A stretch of DNA of 64,000 nt from Chlorocebus sabaeus (GCF_047675955.1 NC_132911.1:77765208-77829207), one strand, 5' to 3'; shown: positions 34,761 to 47,262, counted from the first letter of the stretch. The notes: generated by a model from the letters alone, not told the origin. A program made the numbers and translations.

Positions 34761-34838
34761 GGAGACAGAGTCTCGCTCTGTCGCCCAGGCTGGAGTGCAG
34801 TGGCCGGATCTCAGCTCACTGCAAGCTCTGCCTCCCGG
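34739..34838 (-). repeat. Truncated AluYR-type 3' end (100 bp)
   Basis: A poly-T run then 'ggagacagagtctcgctctg' to 'gcaagctctgcctcccgg', with the AluYR-type 'agtggccggatctcagctc'. 16-bp duplications 'cacggccatccttttt' (34723-34738 and 34839-34854) show it inserted already 5'-truncated. Confidence 0.95.
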
Positions 34839-36066
34839 CACGGCCATCCTTTTTCTAAATAGGATGGCCATAACTAAGAAGCAAAAAACTTGTCCATTAG
34901 TAGAAAGAACACAGTTTGCTAGCCAGAAGAAAGTGTTATTGGATACCAGGACAGACTAACCCCCCAACCTAAATACATAAATAAATGAGTAAACCCATTT
35001 TGGGTCAAGACAAATACAGGCCAACAAAAGGTGGTATAAGAATGGTGTATTTAATCTCTTGGCTAAAGTATTTATGACAAGACAATGGCTTAAAGAAAAA
35101 TCTAATATTAACCATTTATATTTTTCCTGGAACTTCAGAAGCCTTTACTAAAATTACACTTTCAAATATAACATACAAACTACCAGTTTCAAAGAGGTGA
35201 CACCTACCATGGCTAACTTCACTGTGCTTCTGAGAAATGTAAATGAGAACTATATTAGAAGAAGGTCATTTAGTTTTCTCCTGAGAATAAAAACTATCAT
35301 ATAGTTTTCCAACTATCATGGAAACCCATCTCCTTGTATATCCCCAGAGACAGAAGACTAGAAAAAGAAGGAACACAGTAATATAGGTCAGTGGATATGA
35401 AGTGTATGCTACCTCCACGAAAGAAAAAGTATTTAGTTTTGTCTCTCTACAATTTAGGGAATTAAAATTTTCCTTTAATGAACTAATTCAAGAAATATTT
35501 CAAAGTAGGCAGACAACAGACTTGTTAATCAGCAGGAAACAGAAGCACAAACAGAGTAAAAGTTTAGACTCAGGAATTTAGTAAATGGTTTTGTAACTCC
35601 AAAAGGTAGTACAAATAAAAAAGTTCACAACACAGGTAAATCTATGGACAGCAAATATAAGGCAGGAAGAAAAGGAGTTTGCTACTACTAGTCTGAGACA
35701 ATTTTATGCTCCTGCCCTCTTGTAGTCTTTATACTGCTATAGAAATGTTCCAGCTGAACAGAATCAGCATGCAGTCCATGGTTTTTAAAAACCAATATTC
35801 CTCTACACCTCCCCCAAATTACAGACTCATTTTGTTGGATATGCCATCTAAACATTATAACAATTCATTTCCTATGAGCCTAGGTCTCTGAAACCAACCT
35901 TCAACAGGAGCCTTAAGTTACATGGGGTGAACATCCCCAAATCCAAATCTGAAACTTTTTAAGCATCAAAATGACACCAAAAGTGGAAAATTCCAGACCT
36001 GCCCTCATGTGACAGGTCAGAGTTAAAACTCTGTTTCATGCAAAAAATTATTTAAAATGCTGTATA

Positions 36067-36358
36067 GGTCCAGTGTGGTGGCTCATGCCTGCAATCCCAG
36101 CACTGTGGGAGGCTGAGGCAGACTGCTTGAGTCCAGGAATTTGAGACCAATCTGGGCAACATAGTGAAATCCCACCTACACCTCCTGCAAAATATACAAA
36201 AATTAGCTCGGCATGGTGGTACATTGCCTGTAGTCCCAGCTACTTGGGACACTGAGGTGGGAGGATCACCTGAGCCCGGGAAGTTGAGGCTGCAGTGAGC
36301 CATGATCGCACCACTGCACTCCAGCCTAAGTGACAGAGATTCTGTCTCAAAAAATAAA
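36067..36358 (+). repeat. Old Alu SINE
   Basis: AluJ-like: 'ggtccagtgtggtggctc' to 'gagattctgtctc' with a short A-rich tail. It is diverged. Confidence 0.93.
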
Positions 36359-37378
36359 TGAAGTTTTGTATAAAATTACCCTCAGATTATGTGTTTAATG
36401 TATATGTGAAACATACATAAATTTCATGTTTAGACTTGGCTCCCATCCCCAAGATAGCTCATTATGTACATGTAAATATTTGAGGAAAAAAAAAAAGAAA
36501 TCCAAAACACTTCTGGCACCAACCATTTCAAATAAGGGATATTCAATCTATAGTTTATAACTAACCATTCAATTTTCTAACACTTTAAGGAGAATGGTTC
36601 CAGCCAGCCACAAATCTGTCCTCCCCTCTGTGGAAAGCAAATCATTTATGAAATTAAGTTGTATATGCCTGATACTGACCTCAGAAAACAAATGGACCAT
36701 ACAACTAATGGACTTTAGTTGGCTACCTCACTGAAATTATTTTTATGGTTTCACAAAGAGACACGTTCAAAAGATACTTTCTTTCCTTCCCAAGAACAAT
36801 CATCATGTCTGTTTTATGATATAGAACTTTGAGGCCTCAATCATTCATTTATTTGTGCATGGAACTGTAAGCAGATCTGTTTTCTGAGGAAGATTCTAGC
36901 CCTGAATCATAAAAAAAAATCCTTAACCCATCTATATGCTGAGGTGAGTTGTCTATTTTGCATACCTATTTTGGTTAGGCTTCTTTATTTTTTTTTAACC
37001 CTATTCTCCCTGCTCAATTGATTATTCAAAGCATAAGAATCCCCTCCCACTCTCCAACTGCCTTAACTGGCAATGGCAATGAATAAATTTGCATTTCAAA
37101 GCAGGTATGACTTCAATTTCTTGGTGAACAGAAACCATAAAGGAATTCTGGAAAACACATTGATAGTCAACTTCAAGTAGGTAATAAAGAAATGTGTAGT
37201 CACTATCAATACAACTTTTTATTTAATATATCCAAAGACCTCTAAACATTAATGAGGTGACTTTTTACATGGTAATAAATCACTGTGTGGTAAGTAAGAA
37301 CCTCAAAAGAAATAAATATAAGCTACGATGCATACAAAGACAATACCAGTGGGGTAAACTGACTGGCCTAATTCTTGG

Positions 37379-37678
37379 TTTTTTTTTTTTTTTTTTTTTT
37401 TTTTTGAGACGGAGTCTCCCTCTGTCGCCCAGGCTGGAGTGCAGTGGCCGGATCTCAGCTCACTGCAAGCTCCGCCTCCCAGGTTCACGCCATTCTCCTG
37501 CCTCAGCCTCCCGAGTAGCTGGGACTACAGGCACCCGCCACCTTGCCCGGCTAGTTTTCTGTATTTTTTTGGTAGAGACGGGGTTTCACCATGTTAGCCA
37601 GGATGGTCTCGATCTCCTGACCTCGTGATCCGCCCGTCTCGGCCTCCCAAAGTGCTGGGATTACAGGCTTGAGCCACG
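37379..37678 (-). repeat. Young AluYR-type SINE
   Basis: Antisense, little diverged, 27-bp poly-T tail, with 'agtggccggatctcagctc', 'ggctagttttctgta' and 'acaggcttgagccac', the complements of AluYR variants. The 5' end lacks about 10 bp. It lies 1.5 kb downstream of UBE2W exon 39155-39230 in transcript direction. Confidence 0.94.
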
Positions 37679-39154
37679 GACTCTAACTAATAATGTAGAA
37701 AACCACAAATTTAAGCTGAGGGAGGTCTCTTTCAAGAACTTTAACATTGGTATCTGGCAGCTCAGCTTTAGCATGTCAGCAGAGTCCTCCTCATATAAAA
37801 CCAGGAAATGAAGTGAATTTCAGATTTGTTGTTTTTCATTAACTGTGACTCCATCCGGCATCCAGCATCCAGGAAGTATACATATAGTCATTAATCTAAA
37901 CCAAACCTCTCTTGCCTCTTTGCTTAGATCTGGCAAACACCGACTCACCTTGACCCAAGTATGTCAGGAAGCACCACACAGGAGGACTGTGGAGCTTGAG
38001 ACCTGAGGTATACAATTCCGCTTAGTTTCTAGAAACCGAAATGCTAAGTGTTTATAATTCTATAGAAATGTTTATCCAATTCTTAGTAAGCCTTTGTTCA
38101 GTTTCTGAACTTTCTGCCTAGCTTTGAAAGTCACATAAGGAAACTGGCCTGCTCTGTAATCCTTGGAAAATTAGATGATGCTAAGAAATATCAAGAGTCC
38201 GTATGTCTTGGTAACTAGGTCTTATACTGGAACTAAGCAGTATAACACTTAGAGCTAAGGAAAAAAAGATTCGCTGACTTGTGGAAAGTTCTAATAAAAA
38301 AATTAATGTTATGCTTTTTATAAGTGTATGATTATCTTTGATAAGATTACCCAAATTTACCTATAATGCCAGGACAAGCTATTATTCACATTGACTGTGA
38401 CTGCTATTCTGATATATATATAGGAGAAGAGAGCATGTGCTACACAGCTGAAATGCATTAGCTTTTTAAAAGTGAAGGAAAAAAAGTGAAGGAAAAGTTC
38501 AAAGAAGATTCTCTGTAGCCATCCTAGTTGGATGACAGAACAGTTGCTTTACCATCTCAATGTATAACAAATATTTCCATTCCTTGATTGCTATGAAACA
38601 CACTTTCAAAACAAAGTTGTTCCTTAAAGGGAGAATGGTGGAGGGGAATGATTCAAACACTCAGTGTTCAAGCAAGAGGAGAAAATATATTAAGAGATAA
38701 GAATGGCCATCGCCAAATCAATGAACCAAGGATATTTTAAACAGAATTATCTGTAAATGAAAAAAAAAAAAGTTTTATGTACCCAGGATTGGGGACTGGA
38801 CTAGAACAGTCATAACTCAGGAGAATAAGAATCCAGTGCCTTTTAAAAATAGCTCATTTGCATTGAGGGGAGAGGTGAAAGAGGAAAGGATAACCTTAAT
38901 CTGATTTATTGGAAAAACGAATTACTGTATGAACTTCAGACTATTTTACATTATGTGAAAGGTTAATTTGGTTTGAAAGTCTATTTTTTTTGGTACTTCT
39001 TGGCTTACTTGGAGATTATGCGTCTCCAAACTACATAAATAACATAAATATAACACCAATTATAGCTTCCCTTCTTTTCTCCAAGTCTTATAGCAAATAT
39101 ATATAATCTTCAAATCAAAATGCTAAAAAGTTACTACAAATTCAAACTGCTTAC

Positions 39155-39230
39155 CATGATACCACCATTTTGTTTTCTTTGGATTCTTGTTACATGTTCG
39201 CACATAAAAAGAATTATCTGGTGGTCGTCT
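39155..39230 (-). CDS. UBE2W: UBE2W penultimate coding exon, residues 123-147
   Basis: Acceptor 'tttgtttcag' (AG at 39232-39231); donor G|GTAAGC at 39154. Translates from Arg-Arg-Pro-Pro-Asp-Asn to Lys-Trp-Trp-Tyr-His, with one base carried to the next exon. This is the unusual C-terminal tail of UBE2W. In the literature the tail is flexible and helps the enzyme bind disordered substrate N-termini; the tryptophan pair (144-145) sits here. 76 bp, phase 0 in and phase 1 out. It is short enough to be skipped easily, and opposite-oriented Alus lie on both sides. Confidence 0.97.
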
Positions 39231-39446
39231 CTGAAACAAAAAATAATTTAAATAGGTAAGTCGAAAAACAGAAAAACTAAGAGGGTGACAGTTTTAATAA
39301 AAGCTTAAGCAAGATTAACAGAATGCGTAAAAAACATATATCTAAAAGAATAAAAACTATAAATGTATTCCAGGAAATGTGTATGCTTAACACCTAAATT
39401 TAAAAAAGGAATAATAAGGGTGTTTGAGTGTGGTCTGTGTTAGGTT

Positions 39447-39673
39447 CCAGCCTGGCCAACATGGTGAAACCCAGTCTCTACTAAAAATACAAAAAAATTA
39501 GCTGGGCGTGGTGGTGCGTACCTATAATCCCAGCTACTTGGGAAGCTGAGGCAGGAGAATTGATTGAACCTAGGAGGCAGAGGTTGCAGTGAGCCGAGAT
39601 CGTGCCATTGCACTCCAGCCTGGCAACAGAGTGAGACTCTTGTCTGAAAACCAACCAACCAACCAACCAACCA
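39447..39673 (+). repeat. 5'-truncated Alu with (AACC)n tail
   Basis: Begins in the left monomer at 'ccagcctggccaacatgg' and ends 'ttgtctgaaa' followed by (CCAA)n at 39649-39673, an unusual tail microsatellite. Confidence 0.94.
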
Positions 39674-39725
39674 AAAAAATTAAATTAATTATAAGGGGAA
39701 TGAAGAAGGACTGATGAGAAAAGGC

Positions 39726-39765
39726 AAATTCACATAATTTAACATAAATTCACATAATTAAACAT
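39726..39765 (+). repeat. 20-bp tandem duplication
   Basis: Two adjacent 20-bp units, 39726-39745 and 39746-39765, differ by one base and sit directly before a truncated Alu. Confidence 0.9.
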
Positions 39766-39939
39766 AGCTGGGAGTGGTGGTGGGCACCTGTAATCTCAGG
39801 TACTTGCGAGGCTGGGGCAGGACAATTGCTTCAACCCAGAAGGTGGAGGTTGCAGTGAGCCGAGATGGTGCCACTGCATTCTAGCCTGGGTGACAGAGTA
39901 AGACTCTGTCTCAAAAAATAAATAAATAATAAAACAAAA
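39765..39939 (+). repeat. Right-monomer Alu fragment
   Basis: 'agctgggagtggtggtggg' to 'aagactctgtctc' plus an (AAAT)n tail: only the right Alu monomer. Confidence 0.92.
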
Positions 39940-40262
39940 GGCCAGGCGCGGTGGCTTACACCTGTAATCCCAGCACTTTGGGAGGCCCAGGCGGGCAGAT
40001 CACGAGGTCAGGAGATCGAGAACATCCTGGCTAACACGCTGAAACCCTGTCTCTATTAAAAATATTAAAAAAAAAAAAAAAATTAACTGGGCCTGGTGGT
40101 GGGCGTCTGTAGTCCCAGCTAACTTGGGAGGCTGAGGCAGGAGAATGGCGTGCACCCGGGAGTCAGAGCTTGCGGTGAGCCGAGATTGCGTCACTGCACT
40201 CCAGCCTGGGAGACAGAACCAGACTCCGTCTCAAAACAAACCAAAACAAAACCAAAAAAACA
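39940..40262 (+). repeat. AluY-like SINE
   Basis: Full-length, from 'ggccaggcgcggtggctt' to an (AAAAC)n-like tail. It has AluY features ('cacgaggtcaggagatcgag', 'catcctggctaacacg') without the AluYR variants. Confidence 0.94.
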
Positions 40263-41770
40263 GAAAAGTCTACTAAACTAGATTTGTCTGGAGAAGTATA
40301 GCAACGTACACACCTCCACAAAGAACTATATTTTTACTTTAATAGGATACCATCAAAGATAGACCAGAAGATTCAGTTTCTAAACAGTATTTAAGAGAAA
40401 AAATGGGAAAAATATATATTGGCATTTCTGCTGTAATTGGCCTTTTCTGCTGAACATATGCCCTGACTAAAACAATATGAGAAATATATGGCAGCTCTAC
40501 AAGGGAGCTACCTCAGATAAAGCGATGCCAACAACACTGAAGATACATTATGGAAGAGATTTTTCCTGAAATCTGTTGGATGCTGACCAGAGAAAAGAAA
40601 ATGTATACTCTCTACAAAGACTTGGAAACATCAAATTTATATTAAAGCTATATTAAAGTTTATAGATACTATGATAGCTATCCTTAAGTCTCCTTTATGC
40701 CTTTCAGAATCATTCCAATAACTTGATTATTTTCCTATCATTAAATATTTTATAGTGTATATGCAGAATTTATTTTCAGACTTAAATCTGCTTAGTTAAG
40801 CTAATGAAAATGAGAGATTAAGGGAATCCTTTCCTCTACCTGAGGCTAATGAAAATAAGTGAATTTGGTATGACATCATTTAAGGAAAGTCTAAACAGAA
40901 AGCAATGGTGAGTAGGACTCTGTGATAGCAGGAAGGAAAATAGCTAGTTCATTTGTCATTTCTAAAACTCATATATGTAACTATCAGCCTAGTTGAGCCT
41001 CATAATGTTCTTATGTGTTAATATTAATAGTAATTTATTTAACAAAAAGAAACATTAGAGCACAAGACATTCAAGGTATTTAAGTGTTCCAAGTTAATCT
41101 GTGCACACAATTTGAGAAAATTCCTAAAAAAATGAATATTATGAAATTAGATGCCTGACTACTTCAAGGAAGGGATGATTCTACAAAGTCAAATCTACGT
41201 TCATATGGAATTGGTATTACTAGAGCAAATAATTTCACAAACTCATTTTAGGTATGTATTGATTAGAACCCAAGAATCATCAGAAAACTCTTCAAAAAAT
41301 ACATATTTAGAAAAAAGAAATACTCAATTCTATTTGCTTAAATCATTTATCTCCCTGACAAGTGATCAGGAGATATAGTTCTTGGAAAAGAAACTATACA
41401 AAAGATGTCTTACAAAATTGTTTTAGGAATGGAATACAAACTGAAAAGTTTGAACAATGTAAGTATATTATAAAGGCATGCGATTAAAGTGAAATTTACT
41501 GAAAGGCCTGTGATCTCAATATCAGAAATTATCTTTAATCCACTGCAATCTAATGGCATACTGGATTTAAATACCTTCAGCTTATGGAACCACTCCTGAT
41601 TGTTTAAAAGGAAACTGGAATAAAAGAATTATGACTAAAATTTTAAACACCTAAGGTAAAATATTTTAATAGCAGTAAAATTAACAAAGTAAAGCCCATA
41701 GAACCATGTTCACTACAGAATAAAGTTTACCTGTTTTAATAGTAAAATGTGTAGGTAGGTATTTAAAATA
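40263..41770. other. Intronic, nothing recognised
   Basis: AT-rich UBE2W intron sequence with no repeat or exon I can support. Confidence 0.5.
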
Positions 41771-41774
41771 CTTT

Positions 41775-42074
41775 TCTTTTTTCTTTCTTTTTTTGAGACA
41801 GATTCTTGCTCTGTTACCCAGTTTGGAGTGCAGTGGCGTGATATCAGCTTACTGCAACTTCAGCCTCCTGGGATTAGGCAAGTCTTGTGCATCAGCCTCC
41901 CGAGTAGCTGGGACTACAGGCATGCGCCATCACACCCTGCTAATTTTTCTATTTTTAGTAGACAGGGTTTAGCCATTTTGCCTAGGCCGGTCTTGAACTC
42001 CTGGCCTCAAGTGCTCCACCCCTCTAGGCCTCCCAGAGTGCTAGGATTACAGGCATGAGCCACTGCACCTGGCC
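41775..42074 (-). repeat. Old Alu SINE
   Basis: Antisense Alu with CT-interrupted poly-T, ending 'gagccactgcacctggcc'. Flanking 'aaaatactt' and 'aaaacactt' look like duplications with one change. It is diverged. Confidence 0.93.
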
Positions 42075-42075
42075 T

Positions 42076-43115
42076 AAAACACTTCTTAAGGTTTCTTTGG
42101 AGCTAGATCTTCTCAATGCCAAAGCAAATTTTCCTCTTCATCTTTGTAACTTACCACTTAGCACAGTAAAAGTAGCACACACTAGGTACCTAGTAAATGT
42201 TTTTTGAATTTTATCATATTTCATGGAAATCTTGATTTCCAGATTATCATCTTGATTAAACATATTATACAACTATTACAGTAAAAATATAGTTTATTAC
42301 TGCTTTAAATGGAAAAATTAGTCTTATACTAAGTATGCAAGAAACACTAGTAGCAGACAACTAGAATGTAAGGGGAATGGTGAGGGTTAGAGGAAGATGA
42401 AGGAAGTATACAGAATATAGTCATTCTCTAGTTTTTAATAATAAATCATTATATTGAAATGTAAAAATCTAGTCATGAGGCACATGCAAGACTATGTACA
42501 GATATCGCTGACATTCATCTCTTAATAACTTTCTTACTAAATCCTGTCGTTACCATCTCACCTTTCTACAGTATTTAAGCATAACAGGAACACAGAAGGC
42601 CTTGTACCCGCAAACTGCTTTGCCCTACACATAAAAGTTTAAAACATGTCTGTGTGTTGGGGCTGGGTAAGAGGAGAAAATATAACAGCAATAAGCAACA
42701 AATGAGTAAAAAAAAAAAAACAAACAAAAAAACCAACTTAACCCATTATTTCACATGCTGTGGCTTAGAGTGCTTCAGATTCTAAATAACCTATCATTTA
42801 AAAATGAACTATTATCTTAAAAGTTCTCCAAATACTAATTTACTAAAAATGACATTCAGTTCAACTTGGAGAAAAGGGAAGAAAATTGTAAAACACAAAT
42901 AGCTCCCTAACCTCTAGGGCAAAGCTGTTTAAAACAGAATGCAAAAGGAAACCCTCATGGGGATTTAAGAGTGGTTTTAAAATGTAGAAATACATAAATG
43001 TTATGCTATACTAACCCTTAAGCAGGAATGACAAGAGGGTCAGAAGTGCACAGAGGATTCAGACACATTTAAAGGGTATCCTAAACTTATATATATATTT
43101 TTAAAATTTATTTTA
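42076..43115. other. Intronic, nothing recognised
   Basis: UBE2W intron. It contains an A-rich run (42709-42733), with no other supported feature. Confidence 0.5.
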
Positions 43116-43116
43116 T

Positions 43117-43411
43117 TATTATTTTTTTGGGATGGAGCCTTGCTCTGTTGCCCAGGCTGGAGTGTAGTGGCGTGATCTTGGCTCACTGCAACCTCCGCCT
43201 CTTGGGTTCAAGCGATTCTCCTACCTCAGTCTCCTGAGAAGATGGGATTACAGGCATACACCATCACACCCAGTTAATTTTTGTACTTTTAGTAGAGACA
43301 AGGTTTCACCATGTTGGCCACGTTGGTCTCGAACTCCTGACCACAGGTGATTCACCTGCCTAGGCCTCCCTAAGTGCTGGGATTACAGGTGTTGAGCCAC
43401 CATGCCCGGCC
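43117..43411 (-). repeat. Alu SINE
   Basis: Antisense Alu ending 'gagccaccatgcccggcc', 600 bp downstream of UBE2W exon 44011-44166 in transcript direction. Confidence 0.95.
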
Positions 43412-44010
43412 TACATTTTAAATTTAATACGTGATTTTTTTCTTTCTGTTTTTCCCTCCCCCCACTTCCATTAGACATAGAATCTGTGGATTAATAAAGG
43501 AGAACAGGAAGAAATGTCCTGAAAATTCTACTGGTAAACTAGTCTTCCTCCTTCAACCTAATCATTATGACAGGAAAGCTCTGGTTCCTGAAAAATTTCC
43601 TGAAACAGGTTGATAGGGTGGGAGCTGGCAGAGGGGAGAAGGAAGCTATGATGCACTTTTCTGAGGCTTTCCATTGTGAAATCTACAAAAAGAATTTCTT
43701 GTACACGTTTACCCTGTGCATGCTTTTGGGAATAAAATCAAATTTAAGAACATACCGTACATTTCCTGTTTAAAAAAATATAAAACAGTAAATCTGGCTT
43801 CTACCCCATTCAACATGTAAAACTTCTATTTGGAATGAAAGGTATCAAAATAACTTTTGAATTTATTACTAAACATGAAATTCCCCATAATTTTAAAATA
43901 AAAAGCATAAGTCCTTCCTCTAAATAAAAAGAATTACATATTAAAATTGTTTATCTACTTAAACTGAAAGAAGAAGAGATACTATCTGGAATAATTCTGA
44001 AAAGTCCTAC

Positions 44011-44166
44011 CTTTTCCTTGCAGCTGGAAAGCATGCTAATAATGCTAAGACAAACTGATTGGACTGAGAGCGCTGGGGACCAGTCTTCTGTTAGAATGGA
44101 TAAACAGATATGACCATTGCTATAAACATGAGGATGAACAGGAATATTTTCACCAGTAAACATGAC
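44011..44166 (-). CDS. UBE2W: UBE2W catalytic exon, residues 71-122
   Basis: Acceptor 'attctctcttag' (AG at 44168-44167), donor AAG|GTAGG at 44010. 52 whole codons, Val-Met-Phe-Thr to Cys-Lys-Glu-Lys. It holds the E2 core: His-Pro-His at residues 81-83 (codon 83 at 44130-44128) replaces the His-Pro-Asn of most E2s, and the catalytic Cys91 (44106-44104) lies in Gly-His-Ile-Cys-Leu-Ser. Trp-Ser-Pro-Ala-Leu follows, as in the UBC fold. Cys91 forms the ubiquitin thioester. The reading frame continues into the intron to 43951, but the donor and family length show the exon ends at 44011. Confidence 0.98.
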
Positions 44167-46246
44167 CTAAGAGAGAATAAAATTCCATTAAAACTCAAAT
44201 ATTCTCTATTACCAAAAACTAAAATATTCTCCACATATAACAAGTATTGATTATTAAAAAAAAACAAAAAACCACCAAAATCAGTGCCAGGAACATGATA
44301 AACAACTGTTTATTTGTTTACTCTCATTAACTCAGTAAGTATTGGTTTCACTGAATGAATAACCACGTAGTAGGGAAAAGAAGCCACATTATTTTTTATT
44401 TCTGTTATTTTTGATAAATTATCCTTAAAAATTCTAAACTACATATTTTTCACTAGTGAAAGACAACTACAGTTATAAGAATGATTTTTCAAATTCTCTT
44501 CATTGCTCTCTGCATATAAAAATCAAGTATGTTAAAATTCCAAACAAAAATATTCAATTTTGGGAAAATATGAATGACAGGTGGTAGGAACACTCCTACT
44601 ACTACTACCTGTTAACAATGTTAGCTCTAAGGTGCATGTGGCAAAGAGAAATGATTGTTATACATTCCACCTCATCTAAACTTACACATCCATTATGATG
44701 GGCACAAGTTACTAGCTGTTAATCAGTAAATACCTACGTGCCTAGACGAAAAATACAAAAGTTGACCAAGTCTCTCAATTTGCAGTTCTACTCTCCTTTT
44801 CCTTTTACTCAATTCTTCTAACACTACTTTTCCTTTCTCTATCTTGTCTCAGCAATGTTTTGAATGGTAATAAATCTATTATTTCATTCCTTTGCTCTAA
44901 TAATTCAACAAATATCTTACAGTAGTTTTTCTTAAACTTATTTACCTAAGCAAATAGGCAGGAGAATAAATTCATGTATCCTGAGGAATCTGTAAGCATA
45001 GTCCAAAGTTGCTCAAAGAAAGCAGAAGTCTTATGTTTACACTGTGTACTGTATTTATTCTGCAGGTTAGCAGTAATTCCTAATTCCTGACCTTGCCAAA
45101 AAAACAAATAAAAAAACAAAACAAAAAAAACCACAGAGCTGGAATATCTGCTTAAAAATACAAATTCCAGTGTCCTACTTTCACAGATTCTGATTTAGTA
45201 AGTATGATGAGATTTGTATAGAACTCATCAGATATAAACCAACAATTCCTAAATCAGATTTACAGTATCTCTCTCAGCCCTGCAAACCGTCTCATACCAA
45301 GTACAGCAGAATATCAGTAAGGAGAAATCTTACCTTAAGTTGTAGCACAAACAATAAAAGATATACAGTATTGCTTTAGGCATACCCTTTTGCCTCTTTA
45401 TAGAGCAGAAAAAAGAACCAGTGAGTTAAATATGAATAGAATAAGGTATGCTATAGTTTAATATGGAATATGTTATAGGAAATTACCATAAGCTAAGGTT
45501 TTATATATATTTTCAATATCTAGCTATGAATCTGATTTTGTTACAATTTTACAAAGATTTACATGTTAATAAAGCAGTCTTTCATATGAGTAGGAGTCTT
45601 CTAATATTTCAGATATATTAACCTATGGGACATATTTCCTTGACTAAGACTAGATAAGACAGCAAAAAGCATTTTTTCCCCAAAAGAACGATTTTCCATA
45701 TTTGCATGTATTTCTTTTCTTTAAATTCTGGACATCAACCCTCCATTCCCACTAATTTAAAAAAAAAAGCTAAAAAACAAAAGTAACGTCTCAAAATAAG
45801 AGAAATCAAGTCACTTATCCTACCTAACTGCAGAAGACTCCCTGAAAGGACTTTGACTTTGTAATGGCTATGCTCTAAGCATGCCATTTATCTCAATTAC
45901 ATCTATCGGTGCTAGTACCCTCTTAATTACTTTTTGCTAAAAAAAAGTACTGTTCTGTAAAAGAAAACAAACGCTTAAATGGTCTTATAGATCCACACTG
46001 GAGTCTGTCTACAATTGTTTTTTAGTGAAATTTTATTTTTAATAAATATGAACTATAGTTTATTACATCATATGCATCTGATATTCCCATGTGTTGTAGA
46101 TGTACAGAATGGGAGTTTACAAATCTTACGGATATATGCCTTGGGGTATTCATTTTGCCATAAAAAGCCATTTGATAATTAGGATATTTTCATTAAAACA
46201 CAAGCAATACCCAAGAGTTTCTTCTTTGGCCACGATTATTTTTTTT
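44167..46246. other. UBE2W intron, unique-looking part
   Basis: About 2 kb of AT-rich intron with no Alu. The segment 45140-45240 ('gagctggaatatctgc', 'gattctgatttagtaag') faintly resembles a MER5-type hAT remnant. Confidence 0.4.
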
Positions 46247-46259
46247 AAAGATATTTTTC

Positions 46260-46560
46260 GGTGTGGCTCATGCCTGTAATCCCAGCACTTTGGGAGGCCG
46301 AGGTGGGTGGATCACCTGAGGTCAGGAGTTTGAGACCAGCCTGGCCAACATGGCGAAACCCCGTCTCTACTAAAAAATACAAAAAATTAGCTGGGAGTGG
46401 TGGCACGCGCTTGTCATCCTAGCTACTTGGGAGGTTGAGGCAGGAGAATCCCTTGAACCTGGGAGGCAGAGGTGACAGTGAGCTGAAATCACACCATTGC
46501 ACTCCAGCCTGGGTGATAACAGCGAAACTCCATTTTCAAAAAAAAAAAAAAAAAAAAAAA
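46260..46560 (+). repeat. Alu SINE, slightly 5'-truncated
   Basis: Starts 'ggtgtggctcatgcctg', ending in an A run. Perfect 13-bp duplications 'aaagatatttttc' at 46247-46259 and 46561-46573. Confidence 0.97.
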
Positions 46561-46573
46561 AAAGATATTTTTC

Positions 46574-47254
46574 CCAGTAAGGTCTCTATCAAGAAGTCAA
46601 GAAGAATAGCGATCTGAAAGTGCCAAAAAGCCAAAAAACAGCCAAATTGTCTTCTTTGGCAAAACTGAATCACCAACCTTTAAAGAAAATAGCAACACGA
46701 AGGTTACCACACCATGTTTCGCCCAGCCAATTCAGAGCACAAGGAAAGCAGTATTTTTCCTAAAGAGAAAAGGTTATAAACTAAATCACCTGGCCTAAGA
46801 GCCACTAAGTAGGCATGAACCAAAAGGAACTCAGGAGAAAAGAGAAAGAAAAGTGATGAGTAGCAGTAGAAAACACCTACAGCAGATGCAGCAGACATTT
46901 TGTTAGAACCAGTAATGAAGAAGATAGAAACAACTGTGAAGTAGAAGGGGATTGAGATAAAAAATAATTCAGATCTCAATAACCTTTAAATAAAACAGCA
47001 GGGGCTTTTTAACATACTGCATGCAGGGCAAATGCAGCAACCCTAAAACTTTTAGCAACCAAAACCAGGGGAATTAATTATTTGCATATATTAGATAATA
47101 GGTAACCCCTAGGACCTAACCTGCCAGATACAGATTTTTAGAAGTTTGTCTAAACATAGAAAGGGTGAATTTACATGCCAAAGGTGAATTTCTGAAATAA
47201 AAGGAAATTTTTTTTCAATAGTTCATTCACACAAGGGACAAATAAGCACAGTTT
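46574..47254. other. Intronic, nothing recognised
   Basis: UBE2W intron sequence with no supported feature. Confidence 0.5.
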
Positions 47255-47262
47255 CCACAGAT

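Larger units (their letters stand above)
32144..39154 (-). other. UBE2W intron before the last exon
   Basis: GT-AG intron (donor GTAAGC at 39154, acceptor AG at 32145-32144), about 7.0 kb. It contains an Alu, a MaLR solo LTR, two old Alus and two AluYR-type copies, listed separately. Long unique-looking stretches at 34860-36060 and 37679-39154 hold nothing else I recognise. Confidence 0.9.

Noticed and set aside
43951..44163. UBE2W exon as a standalone 70-codon gene
   Set aside because: The first 51 codons are the UBE2W catalytic exon, but the rest is intron read past the GTAGG donor. The Met is internal (residue 72).
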